Assembly: GCA_020633495.1 (NCBI GenBank)
Contig: JACKDR010000001.1
Coordinates: 558,001 to 622,000, forward strand
DNA from: Kofleriaceae bacterium
GTDB taxonomy: Bacteria > Myxococcota_A > Polyangia > Haliangiales > Haliangiaceae
Direction: 5' to 3'
Length of the DNA stretch: 64,000 bases
This document shows positions 7,727-18,634 of this stretch, piece by piece; the stretch's first letter is position 1, and each line of letters opens with the position of its first letter. Below the pieces are notes generated by a model that saw nothing but the letters and a program-made list of their open reading frames with translations, had not been told where the DNA came from and searched no databases. Both the position numbers and the translations under genes were made by a program.

Positions 7727-9421
7727 TCAGTCTTCCTCGCGGCCGCCCTTGCCGACGGTCCCGAGCTCGGGATCGAGGCGAGGCAGGTCGCGGGAGGTCG
7801 GCACGCGGCTGACCTGCGAGTGCTCGGTGGGCGTGCGCGCCACGGCGCGGTTGCCTTCCTCCTCGCGCCGCCGCGTGATGATCTCGACGATCTCGCGGTG
7901 GCTGAGGCCGCCGGACGGGCGGATCGTCACCGCCGCCTGCTGGCCGCTCTTGAGCTCGCGCGCGGTCACCGCGAGGATCGACTCGACGTCGATGGTCAAG
8001 CTGAGCTCGACCCGCACCGAGCCCGGCGGCCCCGGCGGCAGGCCGTCGAGCGTGACCTGCCCGAGCTTGCGGTTCTTGGTCACGTCGTCGCTCTCGCCCT
8101 GGTAGAGCTCGATGCTGACGAACTTCTGGTCGGGCTGGGTGGTCGCGAACAGCTTGCGGGCGCGCACCGGCAGCATCGAGTTGCGCGGGATGATCACCGA
8201 GAACTGCGAGTCGCCGACCTTGATGCCGATGTCGTGCGGCGTGACGTCGAGCAGCGCCGCGTCGTCGGCCTCGCCGGCGAGGATGCCGGCGTAGGCCGCG
8301 GCGCCCATCGCGACGACCTCGTCGGGGTTGGCGCCCTTGGACGGCTTGCGACCGAACAGCCGCTCGACCAGCGCCTGCACCGCGGGCCACCGGGTCATGC
8401 CGCCGACCAGCAGGACCTCCTCGACGTCGCCGGCGGCCAGCCGGGCGTCGGCGAGGGCGCGCACGGTCGGCGCCTCGAGCCGGTCGAGCAGATCGTGGGT
8501 GACGGTCTCGACCTCGTCGCGGGTCAGGCGGCGCTCGAGGTTGATCGGCTCGCCGCGGCCGTCCTGGGCCAGGAACGGCAGGCGCAGCCAGGTCTCCTTG
8601 TCCGCGGACAGCGCCTTCTTGGCGGCCTCGCAGGCCTCCTTGAGCCGGCTGATCGCCATGGGCTGGCTGAGCAGGTCGACGCGGTGGGCGTCGAAGACCT
8701 CGTCGGCGAGGCGCTCGATCAGCCGCCGATCCCAGTCCTCGCCGCCGAGCGCGCTGTCGCCGCCGGTGGCCAGCACCTCGAAGATGCCGCTCTCGACCGC
8801 CATGATCGAGATGTCGAAGGTGCCGCCGCCGAGATCGAAGACCGCGATGATGCGGCGGCCGTCCTTGACCCGGTGCGCGCCGTAGGCCAGCGCGGCGGCG
8901 GTCGGCTCGTTGAGGATCCGGATCACGTCGAGGCCGGCGATCGTGCCGGCGTCCTTGGTGGCCTGGCGCTGGGCCTCGTCGAAGTAGGCCGGCACGGTCA
9001 CGACCGCGCGGGTCACCGGCTCGCCGACCTCGGCCTCGGCGACCGCGCGCATCCGCGCCAGCACGTGCGAGCAGATCTCCTGCGGGCTCGTGCCGTCGCC
9101 GGCGACCCGCACCCAGGCGTCGCCGTTGGGCGCGGCGACGATGCGGAACGGCGCCGAGCGCGCGAACCACGACACGTCGTCGGCGTTGACCTTGCGGCCG
9201 ATCAGCCGCTTGATGCCGTAGATCGTGCCGGCGGGGTTGGTCACCGCCTGGCGCCGCGCCGGCACCCCGACCAGGACCTCGGCGCGCTCGTTCCAGGCCA
9301 CCACCGACGGCGTCGTCCGCTCACCCTCGGGCGAGGCCACGACGCGGGGCACCCCGCGCTCGTCGAGGACGGCGACGCAGGTGTTCGTGGTTCCGAGATC
9401 GATGCCGATGATCCTCGACAC
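7727..9421 (-). CDS. DnaK/Hsp70-family protein lacking the helical lid
   Basis: Hsp70 homologue, 564 residues, about 70 shorter than DnaK. The ATPase domain is intact: phosphate 1 motif GIDLGTTNTCVAVL, VTVPAYFDEAQRQATKDAG, phosphate 2 FDLGGGTFDISI, and the adenosine motif VLLVGGMTRWPAVQ. The beta substrate-binding subdomain is recognisable (DVTPHDIGIKVGD, IPRNSMLPVRARKLFATT, LTIDVESILAVTAREL). After IRPSGGLSHREIVEII the alpha lid is replaced by about 50 charged, probably disordered residues ending GKGGREED. This is therefore a specialised chaperone, not the housekeeping DnaK. It starts 3 nt after the PilZ-J-TPR gene, whose J domain is the obvious dedicated partner. Myxococcus SglK, a DnaK homologue needed for motility, is a known precedent for specialised Hsp70s; orthology is not claimed. 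Confidence 0.9.
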   Translation of the reverse strand: MSRIIGIDLGTTNTCVAVLDERGVPRVVASPEGERTTPSVVAWNERAEVLVGVPARRQAVTNPAGTIYGIKRLIGRKVNADDVSWFARSAPFRIVAAPNGDAWVRVAGDGTSPQEICSHVLARMRAVAEAEVGEPVTRAVVTVPAYFDEAQRQATKDAGTIAGLDVIRILNEPTAAALAYGAHRVKDGRRIIAVFDLGGGTFDISIMAVESGIFEVLATGGDSALGGEDWDRRLIERLADEVFDAHRVDLLSQPMAISRLKEACEAAKKALSADKETWLRLPFLAQDGRGEPINLERRLTRDEVETVTHDLLDRLEAPTVRALADARLAAGDVEEVLLVGGMTRWPAVQALVERLFGRKPSKGANPDEVVAMGAAAYAGILAGEADDAALLDVTPHDIGIKVGDSQFSVIIPRNSMLPVRARKLFATTQPDQKFVSIELYQGESDDVTKNRKLGQVTLDGLPPGPPGSVRVELSLTIDVESILAVTARELKSGQQAAVTIRPSGGLSHREIVEIITRRREEEGNRAVARTPTEHSQVSRVPTSRDLPRLDPELGTVGKGGREED

Positions 9422-9424
9422 GGC

Positions 9425-10699
9425 TCACTCCTTCTTCCCGAGCAGACGCGACAGCATGCCCTTGCGCTCGTTGGTGGCCTGGCGCCGCATCTCGGCCAGC
9501 TCGCGCGCGGCCCGCTCGTTGGCGGGGTCGAGCTCGAGCACGGCCTCGAACCGCTGCGCCGCCTCCAGGCGGTCTCGCATCGCCATCGCCCGCATGCCCT
9601 CCGCCAGCTCGATCCCGATCCGCGCCTGCCGATCGCCGGGGTCGCGCCGGGCCAGCACCTTGAAGAACGACAGCGCCTCGTCGTACTTGCCGCCGTCCAG
9701 CATCGACTCGCCCATCGCGAAGTCGGGCTGCCGCCCGTCGTGGCCGAGCACCGGCGGCGGCACGACGTTGACGGGGCGGCGCTCGGTGTCGAGCGTGAGC
9801 GCCCCCTCACGCACCGGTGGCGGCGGCGCGACCACCGGCACCGGCGGCGGCGTCGCCTGCCGCGTCACCTGCGCGGTGTCCGGGGCCCCGCGGCGATCAG
9901 CCGCGCGCGCCCCCCCCCCCCCCCTCGTCGGCGCCCGCGGCGCCCGCGGCGCGCCCCGCCCGCTCTGCAGCTGCGCCACCGCGCTGGCGCGGGCGGCGCC
10001 GTCGCCGAGGCGGCGGTAGGCGTCGCGGATCAGGATGAAGATCTCCGCCGCCATCGAGCGGATCTCGGGCGACTGGAACCGGGCGTAGCGGTCCGGGTGG
10101 TACCGCTTGGTCAGCTCGCCGAAGGCCTGCCGGACCGCGGCGTCGGTGGTGTCGTAGCCGACGCCGAGCACCTGGAACGGGTTGAGCCGGCGGATCGAGT
10201 CCAGCTCCGAGGTCAGCGCGACGATCAGCTCGGTCTCGGCGGCGGCCAGATCGGTGCCGTCGCTGAGCGCGGCGTCGCGTGGCTCGGCGGCGGGGGCGCG
10301 CCGGGGCACCGGCGTGCGGTCTGCCCCGCCGGCGGCCGGCGCGGCCGCCGGGGGTGCGCTGGTGGCGAGCCGGGTGACCCGGCTGCCCTCCTTCTGGGCG
10401 GCGGCCAGCGCGGTCTCGATCAGCCACATCGCGCTCTGCGGGATGGTGTTGAGCCGGACGTCGACGCCCGGGCCACGCCCCTCCATCTCGCCGTCGGCGA
10501 TGTGCTTGGCGATGACGCCGCTGAGCACGACCATCGACTCGCTGGGCAGGGTCAGATCGATGCGCACCGGCGTCCCGAGCGCGGGTGGGCTCGAGGTCCG
10601 TAGGAAGATTGCGCTCCGGGCGAGATCGCGCTTGTAGATCGACGCGAGCTGTTGCCACGACGCACAGCGCAGCTTGATGCTGATCGGCGCTGACGCCAT
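9425..10699 (-). CDS. PilZ-like / DnaJ (J domain) / TPR-like fusion protein
   Basis: Three-part cytosolic protein of 424 residues. Residues 1-100 resemble the myxobacterial PilZ-like domain (IKLRCASWQQLASIYKRDLA, then LPSESMVVLSGVIAKH). The canonical c-di-GMP motifs RxxxR and (D/N)xSxxG are not visible, so ligand binding is doubtful. Residues about 170-240 are a J domain with the HPD triad in KRYHPDRYARF and helix IV (IRDAYRRLGD). A Gly run encoded by 15 consecutive G follows, then a Pro/Ala linker, and a C-terminal TPR-like helical region (GESMLDGGKYDEALSFFKVL, later ANERAARELAEMRRQA). Position just before the DnaK-like gene (3 nt) argues it is its co-chaperone and brings it to a client or site. 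A TATACT box is 9 nt before ATG 10699. Confidence 0.85.
   Translation of the reverse strand: MASAPISIKLRCASWQQLASIYKRDLARSAIFLRTSSPPALGTPVRIDLTLPSESMVVLSGVIAKHIADGEMEGRGPGVDVRLNTIPQSAMWLIETALAAAQKEGSRVTRLATSAPPAAAPAAGGADRTPVPRRAPAAEPRDAALSDGTDLAAAETELIVALTSELDSIRRLNPFQVLGVGYDTTDAAVRQAFGELTKRYHPDRYARFQSPEIRSMAAEIFILIRDAYRRLGDGAARASAVAQLQSGRGAPRAPRAPTRGGGGARAADRRGAPDTAQVTRQATPPPVPVVAPPPPVREGALTLDTERRPVNVVPPPVLGHDGRQPDFAMGESMLDGGKYDEALSFFKVLARRDPGDRQARIGIELAEGMRAMAMRDRLEAAQRFEAVLELDPANERAARELAEMRRQATNERKGMLSRLLGKKE
9910..9924. repeat. 15-base C homopolymer (poly-G on the coding strand)
   Basis: Fifteen consecutive C inside the PilZ-J-TPR gene, encoding five Gly just after the J domain. It is by far the longest mononucleotide run I see in the window. 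Slippage by one base would cut off the TPR part, as in phase-variable genes; it is also a likely site of sequencing error. Confidence 0.8.
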
Positions 10700-10708
10700 C
10701 GAAGCCTC

Positions 10709-10714
10709 AGTATA
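10709..10714 (-). promoter_or_regulatory. -10 box TATACT of the PilZ-J / DnaK operon
   Basis: TATACT (minus strand), one mismatch from the sigma-70 consensus, lies in the 27-bp gap behind the response regulator gene and ends 9 nt before ATG 10699. It indicates a separate, probably leaderless transcript for the chaperone genes. Confidence 0.6.
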
Positions 10715-10726
10715 CCGGGCCCGGGG

Positions 10727-11797
10727 TCAGCGGTCGATCTCTGCGGCCAGCTTGCGGTACCGCTGGAGCACATGATCGTGGCGCTCCTTGATCCGCTGCA
10801 GGTAGTGATGCTCGCGGGTCCGCTGCATCGCCGCCTGGGCCTGCTCCTTGATCCGGGTCACCAGCGCCCGGAGGTCGTCGAACGGCTTGAGCACGAACCC
10901 GACGACCCCCAGATCGGCCGCCGAGGTGGCGGCCTCGACGTCGCTGTAGCCGGTCATCAGGAACGCCGCCAGGCCGGGCTTGTGGGTGCGGATCCGCCGC
11001 ACCGTCTCCAGGCCGTCGATCCCGGGTAGCCGCAGGTCGCACAGCAAAAGGTCGATGGCCTCGCCGCGGTTGGCCATCCGCTCGCCCTGGGCCACCGCCT
11101 CCTCGCCGCTGATGAAGGCGAAGGTGGTGAGCCCGGCCTCCTCGAGGGCGTCGACCAGCTGGTCCGCGACGTCGCGGTCGTCCTCGACGACGTAGAGGAT
11201 CGGTGGCCGGGTGGCGTCGAGGTCGGTGCCGACCTCGACCGGCCCCGACGGGCGGTCCCGCATGGCCAGGCGGTGCTCGAGATCGATCGACCGGCGCTCG
11301 GTCTTGACCAGATCGCGGAGCATCTCCTCGATCATCGCCCGCAGCGCGGCGACGTTCTTGCGCTGGGCCTGGCGGTCGTGGTGGACCGCGGCGATCCGGC
11401 CCAGCAGGTGCCACAGGGTGCCGGCGGTCTCGATCTCGACGTCGAGGAGATCGACGGCGCCGCTGCGCATGCCGGCCAGGACCAGCGCGGTCGACGGCGC
11501 CCGCGCCACCAGCACCGGCGCCGCCCACGGCACCATCTCGCGCAGGCTGCGCAGCCGGCTCTCGACCATCGTGACCGGCGCCTCGCCGCGGGCGACGTCG
11601 CCGACGTCGACCAGGACGCACGGCACCTGGTCACGCTCGCCGAGCAACAGCCGCGCCGCGGCGTCCTCGGTGGTGTCGACGGTGACGTAGGGCACCGCGA
11701 CGTCGTCGAGCATCGCGAGCACGGGGCGCAGGGGACCGTCGAGCGCGGCGCGGGCCGCGATCAGCACCACCGAGGTGACGGGGGACGGGGCGGCCAT
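10727..11797 (-). CDS. Response regulator with degenerate N-terminal and intact C-terminal receiver domains
   Basis: Cytosolic signalling protein of 356 residues with no DNA-binding output. Residues about 1-125 look like a receiver fold that has lost its acidic pocket (VVLIAARAALDGPL, later LVDVGDVARGEAP). A helical coiled-coil-like linker follows (KNVAALRAMIEEMLRDLVKT, about 150-170). The second receiver (about 195-315) is complete: acidic pair in YVVEDDRDV, phosphorylatable Asp in LLLCDLRLPGIDG, Thr in LMTGYSD and Lys in VLKPFDD. A C-terminal helix with many Arg/His/Lys follows. The cognate kinase is not adjacent. It is upstream of, and on the same strand as, the PilZ-J-DnaK genes, so it may feed that system. 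Divergent from hemE. Confidence 0.85.
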   Translation of the reverse strand: MAAPSPVTSVVLIAARAALDGPLRPVLAMLDDVAVPYVTVDTTEDAAARLLLGERDQVPCVLVDVGDVARGEAPVTMVESRLRSLREMVPWAAPVLVARAPSTALVLAGMRSGAVDLLDVEIETAGTLWHLLGRIAAVHHDRQAQRKNVAALRAMIEEMLRDLVKTERRSIDLEHRLAMRDRPSGPVEVGTDLDATRPPILYVVEDDRDVADQLVDALEEAGLTTFAFISGEEAVAQGERMANRGEAIDLLLCDLRLPGIDGLETVRRIRTHKPGLAAFLMTGYSDVEAATSAADLGVVGFVLKPFDDLRALVTRIKEQAQAAMQRTREHHYLQRIKERHDHVLQRYRKLAAEIDR

Positions 11798-11937
11798 GGT
11801 CAGCGCAGGACGGCGGGCGGGGTCACGGTTTCACGCGCGGCCCCGGCCCGGGCCACCCCGACGCGGGCCGTGATCAGGGAACTCCGCATGGCGTGACCAT
11901 ATCACCGGGCCGGCAGCGCCGGACGGGGCACCCGCGG

Positions 11938-11943
11938 TAGAGT
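11938..11943 (+). promoter_or_regulatory. -10-like box TAGAGT of hemE
   Basis: TAGAGT ends 7 nt before ATG 11951; no Shine-Dalgarno sequence lies in between and no -35 TTGAC is seen about 17 nt upstream. Confidence 0.5.
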
Positions 11944-11950
11944 CGCGGCG

Positions 11951-13018
<1,068 letters not shown>

Positions 13019-13040
13019 CCGCGGCCGGCGCGGAGCGGGC

Positions 13041-13965
13041 GTGACGGCGGCGCGGCTGACGCTGGTGGCGGCGGCCGCCGTCGCGGTCGGGGCCTGCGGC
13101 GCCAAGGAGCGGCGCAGCGACGAGCCAGCGCGGCGCGACGGCGGCGACGCCGCGATCGTCACGGCCGCCGCCGACGCCGCGCCGGTGACGCCGCCGGGCA
13201 CGGTGGCGCCGTACCGGCTGGCGCCCGGCGGCGCCGACGGCGGCGTCGCCGGCGGCGCCGCGCTCAAGGTCACGGTGCAGTGGCCCGACGCGCCCGCCGC
13301 GGTGCGGGCGTCGCCGGGGCGCGATCGCTGCGGCGCGCCGCGACCGCCGTTCGTCCGGGTCCACACGCTGCACGGCGTCGCCGACGTCGTGGTCTGGATC
13401 GACGACATCGCGGCCGGCAAGCCGGCCCCGGCGCCGGCGCCGGCGACCCTGGCGGTGCGCGACTGCCGGCTCCGGGCCGGCGGTCAGGTGGCGCGCCCGC
13501 GCCGACGCCGAGCTGCGGCTGCGCGACCTCGACGAGCGCCCCGCCACCGTCGAGGTGGCGTGGGCGGCGCGGCCCGGCGACGAGCCGGTCGTGGTCGCGC
13601 GCGCCGCGCTGCCGGTGGTCGGGCACGAGGTCGCGGTGCCGCTGCGGCCGTGGGCGACCCGGCTGACCAGCGACGCCACCGGCGACGACGCCGCGTGGGT
13701 GATCACGCCGCCGACGCCGTACGTCGCGGTCACCGACGACGCCGGCGCCGCGGTGCTGACCGACGTGCCGGCCGGGACCTACCGGGTCCGCGCCTGGCTG
13801 CGCCCCGGCGCCGGCCAGGCCGCGCGCGAGGCCGCCGGCGAGGTCACGATCGCCGCCGGCGCCGACGCGACCCTGACGCTGTCGCTGGCCGACGCCGCCG
13901 GGCCGGCCGACGACGCGTCCGCCACCGGCGCGGCGGCCGACGACGACGACGACGACGATCCGTGA
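13041..13965 (+). CDS. Predicted lipoprotein with a C-terminal carboxypeptidase-regulatory-like beta domain (frameshift)
   Basis: Exported lipoprotein of unknown function. GTG 13041 starts a short signal peptide with lipobox VGAC (about residue 19), followed by an Ala/Asp linker. The body is beta-rich (LKVTVQWPDAP, FVRVHTLHGVADVVVWIDDI) with a Cys in GRDRCG and another in RDCRL. Near 13490-13510 the frame must change by one base: upstream protein reads to VRDCRLRAGGQVARP, and coherent protein resumes in another frame as AELRLRDLDERPATVEVAW and runs to the end. The last part, DDAGAAVLTDVPAGTYRVRAW, resembles a carboxypeptidase-regulatory-like fold, and the protein ends in seven Asp. It lies 22 nt behind hemE, perhaps in its operon. 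Confidence 0.65.
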
Positions 13966-13981
13966 CCCCCGAGGCTCGACG

Positions 13982-15145
13982 ATGACCTGGACCGTACCCG
14001 CCGAGGTCGAGGACGCGCTGTGGGCCGCGACCCGCCGCCACCTGCCCGCCGACGTCGTCGGCGGCCCCGGCCTGACCGCGGCGGTCGTCGATCGCTCGCG
14101 GCGCTACACCAGCGACCGCGATCGCCTTGCGACGCCCGGCGCCGGCCTCGCCGCCGCCGGCGACCTCGCCGCCCGCGCGCTGTTCTTCACCGTCGCCGAC
14201 GCGCCCAAGGCCGCCGCCGTGCTGGCCGAGCTCGGCGATCGGGTCCGCTGGCACGGCGACGCGCCGCTGCGGATCCTCGACCTCGGCGCCGGCGCCGGCG
14301 CGATGACGCTGGGCGCGCTCGGCCACGCCGCCGCGATCGCGGCGACCCGGCCGCTGGCGATCGACGCCGTCGACCGCGACGCCGGCGCGCTGGCGATCCT
14401 CGCCGACGCGGTGCCCGCCGCCGCCGCCGCGCTGGGCGTGACCGCGACGGTGACGACGCGACGCCTCGAGCTGGGCGCGTCGCCGCCCGCGCGCGGCGAC
14501 GGCTTCGACCTGGTGCTGCTGGGCAGCGTCCTCAACGAGCTCGACGGCGCGGCCGCCCAGGCCGTGACCCGCGCCGCCCTCGGCGCCGTCGCCGACGACG
14601 GCGCGGTCGTGATCGTCGAGCCGGCGCTGCGCGAGTGCGCCCGCGCCCTCCACGCCGTGCGCGACGCGGTGATCACCGGCGGCTGGGCCCAGGTGTGGGC
14701 GCCGTGCACCCGGCGCGCCGCGCCGTGCCCGATGCTGGCCGACCCGCGCGACTGGTGCCACGAGGAGCGACCCGGCGGCCTGCCGCCGCGGGCCGCGCGC
14801 CTGGCCCAGGTCACCGGGCTGCGCGACGGCGCCCTCAAGTACAGCTACCTGGTGCTGCGACGCGGCCCCGGCCACGTCGGCGGCGACGACGCCGCGGTGC
14901 GCGTCGTCGGCCACCCGCACCGCTCGAAGGGCAAGCTCGAGGCGCCGGCGTGCGGCGCCGACGGGCTGGTCACGCTGCGCCTGCTGTCGCGGCACCGCGG
15001 CGACGCCACCCGCGCCCTGGATCGGGCCCGGCGCGGCGAGCTCTTGCGCATCGACGGCGGCGCGCGCCACGACGACCGCCTCGACGTCGGCGCCGGGGCC
15101 TCGGTCACCCGGCTCGTCCCCGCCGGCGACCCCGATCCCGCCTGA
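13982..15145 (+). CDS. Rsm22/METTL17-family small-subunit ribosome assembly methyltransferase
   Basis: Class I S-adenosylmethionine-fold protein of the Rsm22 family, which in mitochondria (METTL17) acts in small ribosomal subunit maturation. 387 residues. The SAM motif ILDLGAGAGAMT is at about residues 97-108, with LLGSVLNELD as post-I region. A Cys cluster typical of the family follows: WAPCTRRAAPC, PMLADPRDWCHEE, giving three Cys in the conserved spacing; a fourth ligand may be CGADG further on. In METTL17 these bind a [4Fe-4S] cluster (known for the family, not shown here). The C-terminal beta domain (YLVLRRG...) is also as expected. It starts 16 nt after the lipoprotein stop. Whether it methylates rRNA in bacteria is unproven. 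Confidence 0.85.
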   Translation: MTWTVPAEVEDALWAATRRHLPADVVGGPGLTAAVVDRSRRYTSDRDRLATPGAGLAAAGDLAARALFFTVADAPKAAAVLAELGDRVRWHGDAPLRILDLGAGAGAMTLGALGHAAAIAATRPLAIDAVDRDAGALAILADAVPAAAAALGVTATVTTRRLELGASPPARGDGFDLVLLGSVLNELDGAAAQAVTRAALGAVADDGAVVIVEPALRECARALHAVRDAVITGGWAQVWAPCTRRAAPCPMLADPRDWCHEERPGGLPPRAARLAQVTGLRDGALKYSYLVLRRGPGHVGGDDAAVRVVGHPHRSKGKLEAPACGADGLVTLRLLSRHRGDATRALDRARRGELLRIDGGARHDDRLDVGAGASVTRLVPAGDPDPA

Positions 15146-15214
15146 GGTCGTGGGAGCGGTGGTGGGACCAGCCTGGTCCTGATCCGGGCGCGCGGCGACC
15201 CGGCGCCCGCGAGG

Positions 15215-16537
<1,323 letters not shown>

Positions 16538-16703
16538 ACGGTGGGGCCTCGAAACTCTTGGGAAATTCTCTCGCGACCTGGGCCTGGCCGCAAGCCCGCG
16601 GCGCGGTCGTCGGTAGATCATGTGTTGAATCTGCTCGTCCGCCTACCGTCCCACGGGGGAAGCGACCGCGGCCGAAGGGCCCCAGCGTGCCCCCAGAGCG
16701 CGG

Positions 16704-16750
16704 TTGACGCCCAACGGGCCCGCACACTACGGTCACCCGTCAACGGAGGA
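16704..16750 (+). promoter_or_regulatory. Promoter and ribosome-binding site of dctP
   Basis: TTGACG (16704-16709), an 18-bp spacer and TACGGT (16728-16733) form a recognisable -35/-10 pair. A strong GGAGGA (16745-16750) lies 6 nt before ATG 16757. This contrasts with the leaderless style of most neighbours and fits a highly translated binding protein. Confidence 0.6.
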
Positions 16751-16756
16751 CGCAGG

Positions 16757-17824
16757 ATGCTGAACAAGGTGCTGGGACACCTCGGAATCACGGTGGGACG
16801 GGCGGTCGCGGTGGCGGCCTTGACGGTCGCGGCGGCGATCGTCACGGCGCCGGCCGCCCACGCGGACACCAAGTACGAGATGAAGATCGCCACGGTCGCG
16901 CCCGACAACACGGCGTGGGCGACGGTCCTCAAGGAGTACAAGAAGAACGTCGAGAAGGCGTCGGGCGGCCGGATCAAGATCCGGATCTTCCTCGGCGGCA
17001 TGCTCACCGACGACGAGAACAACAGCGTCCGCATGCTGGTCCGCGGCCAGGTCGAGGCCATCGGCGCGTCGACCGGCTCGGTCGCGACGATCGTCAAGGA
17101 GCTCGAGGCGATCGAGATCCCGTTCCTGTTCAAGACCTCGAAGGAGGCCGACTTCGTCCTCGACAAGTACATCAAGGACGAGGTCAAGGACCTGTTCCGG
17201 GCCAACGACATGGTCTTCGGCTTCTGGAGCGAGAACGGCTTCCGCCACTTCGCCGCCAGCTGGGGCCCGGTCCTCGAGCCCGCCGACCTCAAGAACCAGA
17301 AGGTCCGGTCGCAGGAGAGCTTCCCGCACCTCGAGATGTGGAAGGCGCTCGGCGCCGCGGCCCAGGCCATCCCCACCGGCGAGGTCAAGACCGCGCTCAA
17401 GACCGGCTCGGTCGACGGCTACGACCAGTCGCTGCTGTACTCGATCGCCGGCAGCTGGCACCAGCACATCAAGCACCTGACCCTGTCGGCGCACATCTAC
17501 CAGCCCGCCGTCATCGCCTTCAACAAGGCCTGGTTCGACGGCCTGCCCACCGACCTGCAGAAGGTGCTGATCGACGAGGGCGAGGCGCTGGTCCGCAAGG
17601 GCCGCAAGGCGATCCGCGACATGAACCCCAAGCTCCTCGACATCATCAAGGGCGAGGGCGTCAAGGTCCACACCCTCACCGACGCCCAGCGCGCCGACTT
17701 CGAGAAGGCCACCGCCGGGGTCCGCGACAAGGTCGCGGCCCGCTCCGACGGCCACAAGAAGCTGGTCGAGCTGATCGAGAAGGGCCTCGCCGACTACCGG
17801 TCCAAGGGCAAGAAGAAGAAGTAG
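16757..17824 (+). CDS. dctP: TRAP transporter substrate-binding protein, DctP family
   Basis: Periplasmic solute receptor of a tripartite ATP-independent transporter, 355 residues. A signal peptide covers about residues 1-35 (hydrophobic AVAVAALTVAAAIVTAPAAHA, cleavage after AHA). The mature part starts TKYEMKIATVAPDNTAW and shows the DctP features: IRIFLGGMLTDDENNSV, the ligand-facing Arg in QKVRSQESFPHLEMW, and AIPTGEVKTALKTGSVDG. Ligands of the family are mostly carboxylates; this one cannot be named. It ends in a run of five lysines. A stem-loop terminator and then dctQ follow 81 nt downstream, so the receptor can be made in excess over the membrane subunits. Confidence 0.92.
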   Translation: MLNKVLGHLGITVGRAVAVAALTVAAAIVTAPAAHADTKYEMKIATVAPDNTAWATVLKEYKKNVEKASGGRIKIRIFLGGMLTDDENNSVRMLVRGQVEAIGASTGSVATIVKELEAIEIPFLFKTSKEADFVLDKYIKDEVKDLFRANDMVFGFWSENGFRHFAASWGPVLEPADLKNQKVRSQESFPHLEMWKALGAAAQAIPTGEVKTALKTGSVDGYDQSLLYSIAGSWHQHIKHLTLSAHIYQPAVIAFNKAWFDGLPTDLQKVLIDEGEALVRKGRKAIRDMNPKLLDIIKGEGVKVHTLTDAQRADFEKATAGVRDKVAARSDGHKKLVELIEKGLADYRSKGKKKK

Positions 17825-17859
17825 CGCACCGCATCAAGCCCGCGACCGCGCGCCACGGT

Positions 17860-17879
17860 ACGGCCCCTCACGGGGCCGT
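17860..17879 (+). terminator. Intrinsic terminator/attenuator between dctP and dctQ
   Basis: ACGGCCCC-TCAC-GGGGCCGT is a perfect 8-bp stem with a 4-nt loop, followed by CCTGGTTTTC. It probably ends most transcripts after dctP. The T-run is short, so read-through is plausible. Confidence 0.75.
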
Positions 17880-17892
17880 CCTGGTTTTCGGC

Positions 17893-17898
17893 TACCAT
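17893..17898 (+). promoter_or_regulatory. -10-like box TACCAT of dctQM
   Basis: TACCAT ends 7 nt before ATG 17906 and lies just beyond the terminator. It argues for an independent dctQM transcript and for ATG 17906, rather than the ATG at 17897 that overlaps the box, as the start. Confidence 0.5.
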
Positions 17899-17905
17899 GG
17901 CGCCG

Positions 17906-18634
17906 ATGAGTGAACCTGCGCCGCCGGCCCAGGAGTGGGTGCCGACGTACCCCGCGATCCGTCGCGTCGACGAGGTCTGGTTCAAGGCCGAGCGCCTGAC
18001 CTGCGGCGCCATGTTCGTGGTCATGGCGCTGATGGTGTTCGCCTCGGTCATCACCGAGGTGTTCGGCAACCGGCGCGAGTGGATCGACGTCGTCGGCCTG
18101 ATGCTGGTGTGCGTCGTCGGGGTCCGGACCCGCGCGGTCAAGGACGGCGAGCAGCGGCCGAGCTGGCCGGCGTCGCTGGGGCTGGCCGCCGCGGTGACCG
18201 TCGTGATCGCCGGCGCGGTCTGGGCCTACACCGAGCGCTACCCGGGCGGCTTCATCTGGGCCCAGAAGCTGGCGCTGGTCATGATGATCTGGGTGTCGCT
18301 GCTCGGCGCGTCGATGGCGACCTACGACCGCAGCCACCTCGCCCTCGAGATGGGCGAGAAGCTGTGGCCGGCGGCGGCCTTGCGCTGGGTCAAGGCGGTC
18401 GCCCACGGCGTCACCTCGGCGTTCTGCGTCGCCGCGCTGGCGGTGTCGATCCACCTGGTGCTGCAGCAGCGCCACGAGGGCCACACGATCGTCGCGGTCG
18501 AGTGGCTGCCGACCTGGGTCGCGTTCCTCGCGATGCCCTACGCGTTCGCGTCGATGGCGCTGCGGTTCGCGGCCCAGATGGTCACGACCGCGGCCGACCA
18601 GGCGGCGCCCGCCGAGGAGCACCTGCCGACATGA
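17906..18634 (+). CDS. dctQ: TRAP transporter small permease, DctQ family
   Basis: Inner-membrane small subunit, 242 residues. Four hydrophobic segments are visible: about residues 34-51 (MFVVMALMVFASVITEVF), 84-104 (LGLAAAVTVVIAGAVWAY), 125-142 and 180-200, with the conserved motif region TYDRSHLALEMGEKL after the third. It is longer at both the N-terminus and central region than typical DctQ (about 160-190). ATG 17906 is preferred to ATG 17897 because of the TACCAT box. The stop overlaps the dctM start (ATGA), which is usual for these paired subunits. The function as scaffold for the DctP-DctM transport cycle follows from the family. Confidence 0.85.
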   Translation: MSEPAPPAQEWVPTYPAIRRVDEVWFKAERLTCGAMFVVMALMVFASVITEVFGNRREWIDVVGLMLVCVVGVRTRAVKDGEQRPSWPASLGLAAAVTVVIAGAVWAYTERYPGGFIWAQKLALVMMIWVSLLGASMATYDRSHLALEMGEKLWPAAALRWVKAVAHGVTSAFCVAALAVSIHLVLQQRHEGHTIVAVEWLPTWVAFLAMPYAFASMALRFAAQMVTTAADQAAPAEEHLPT

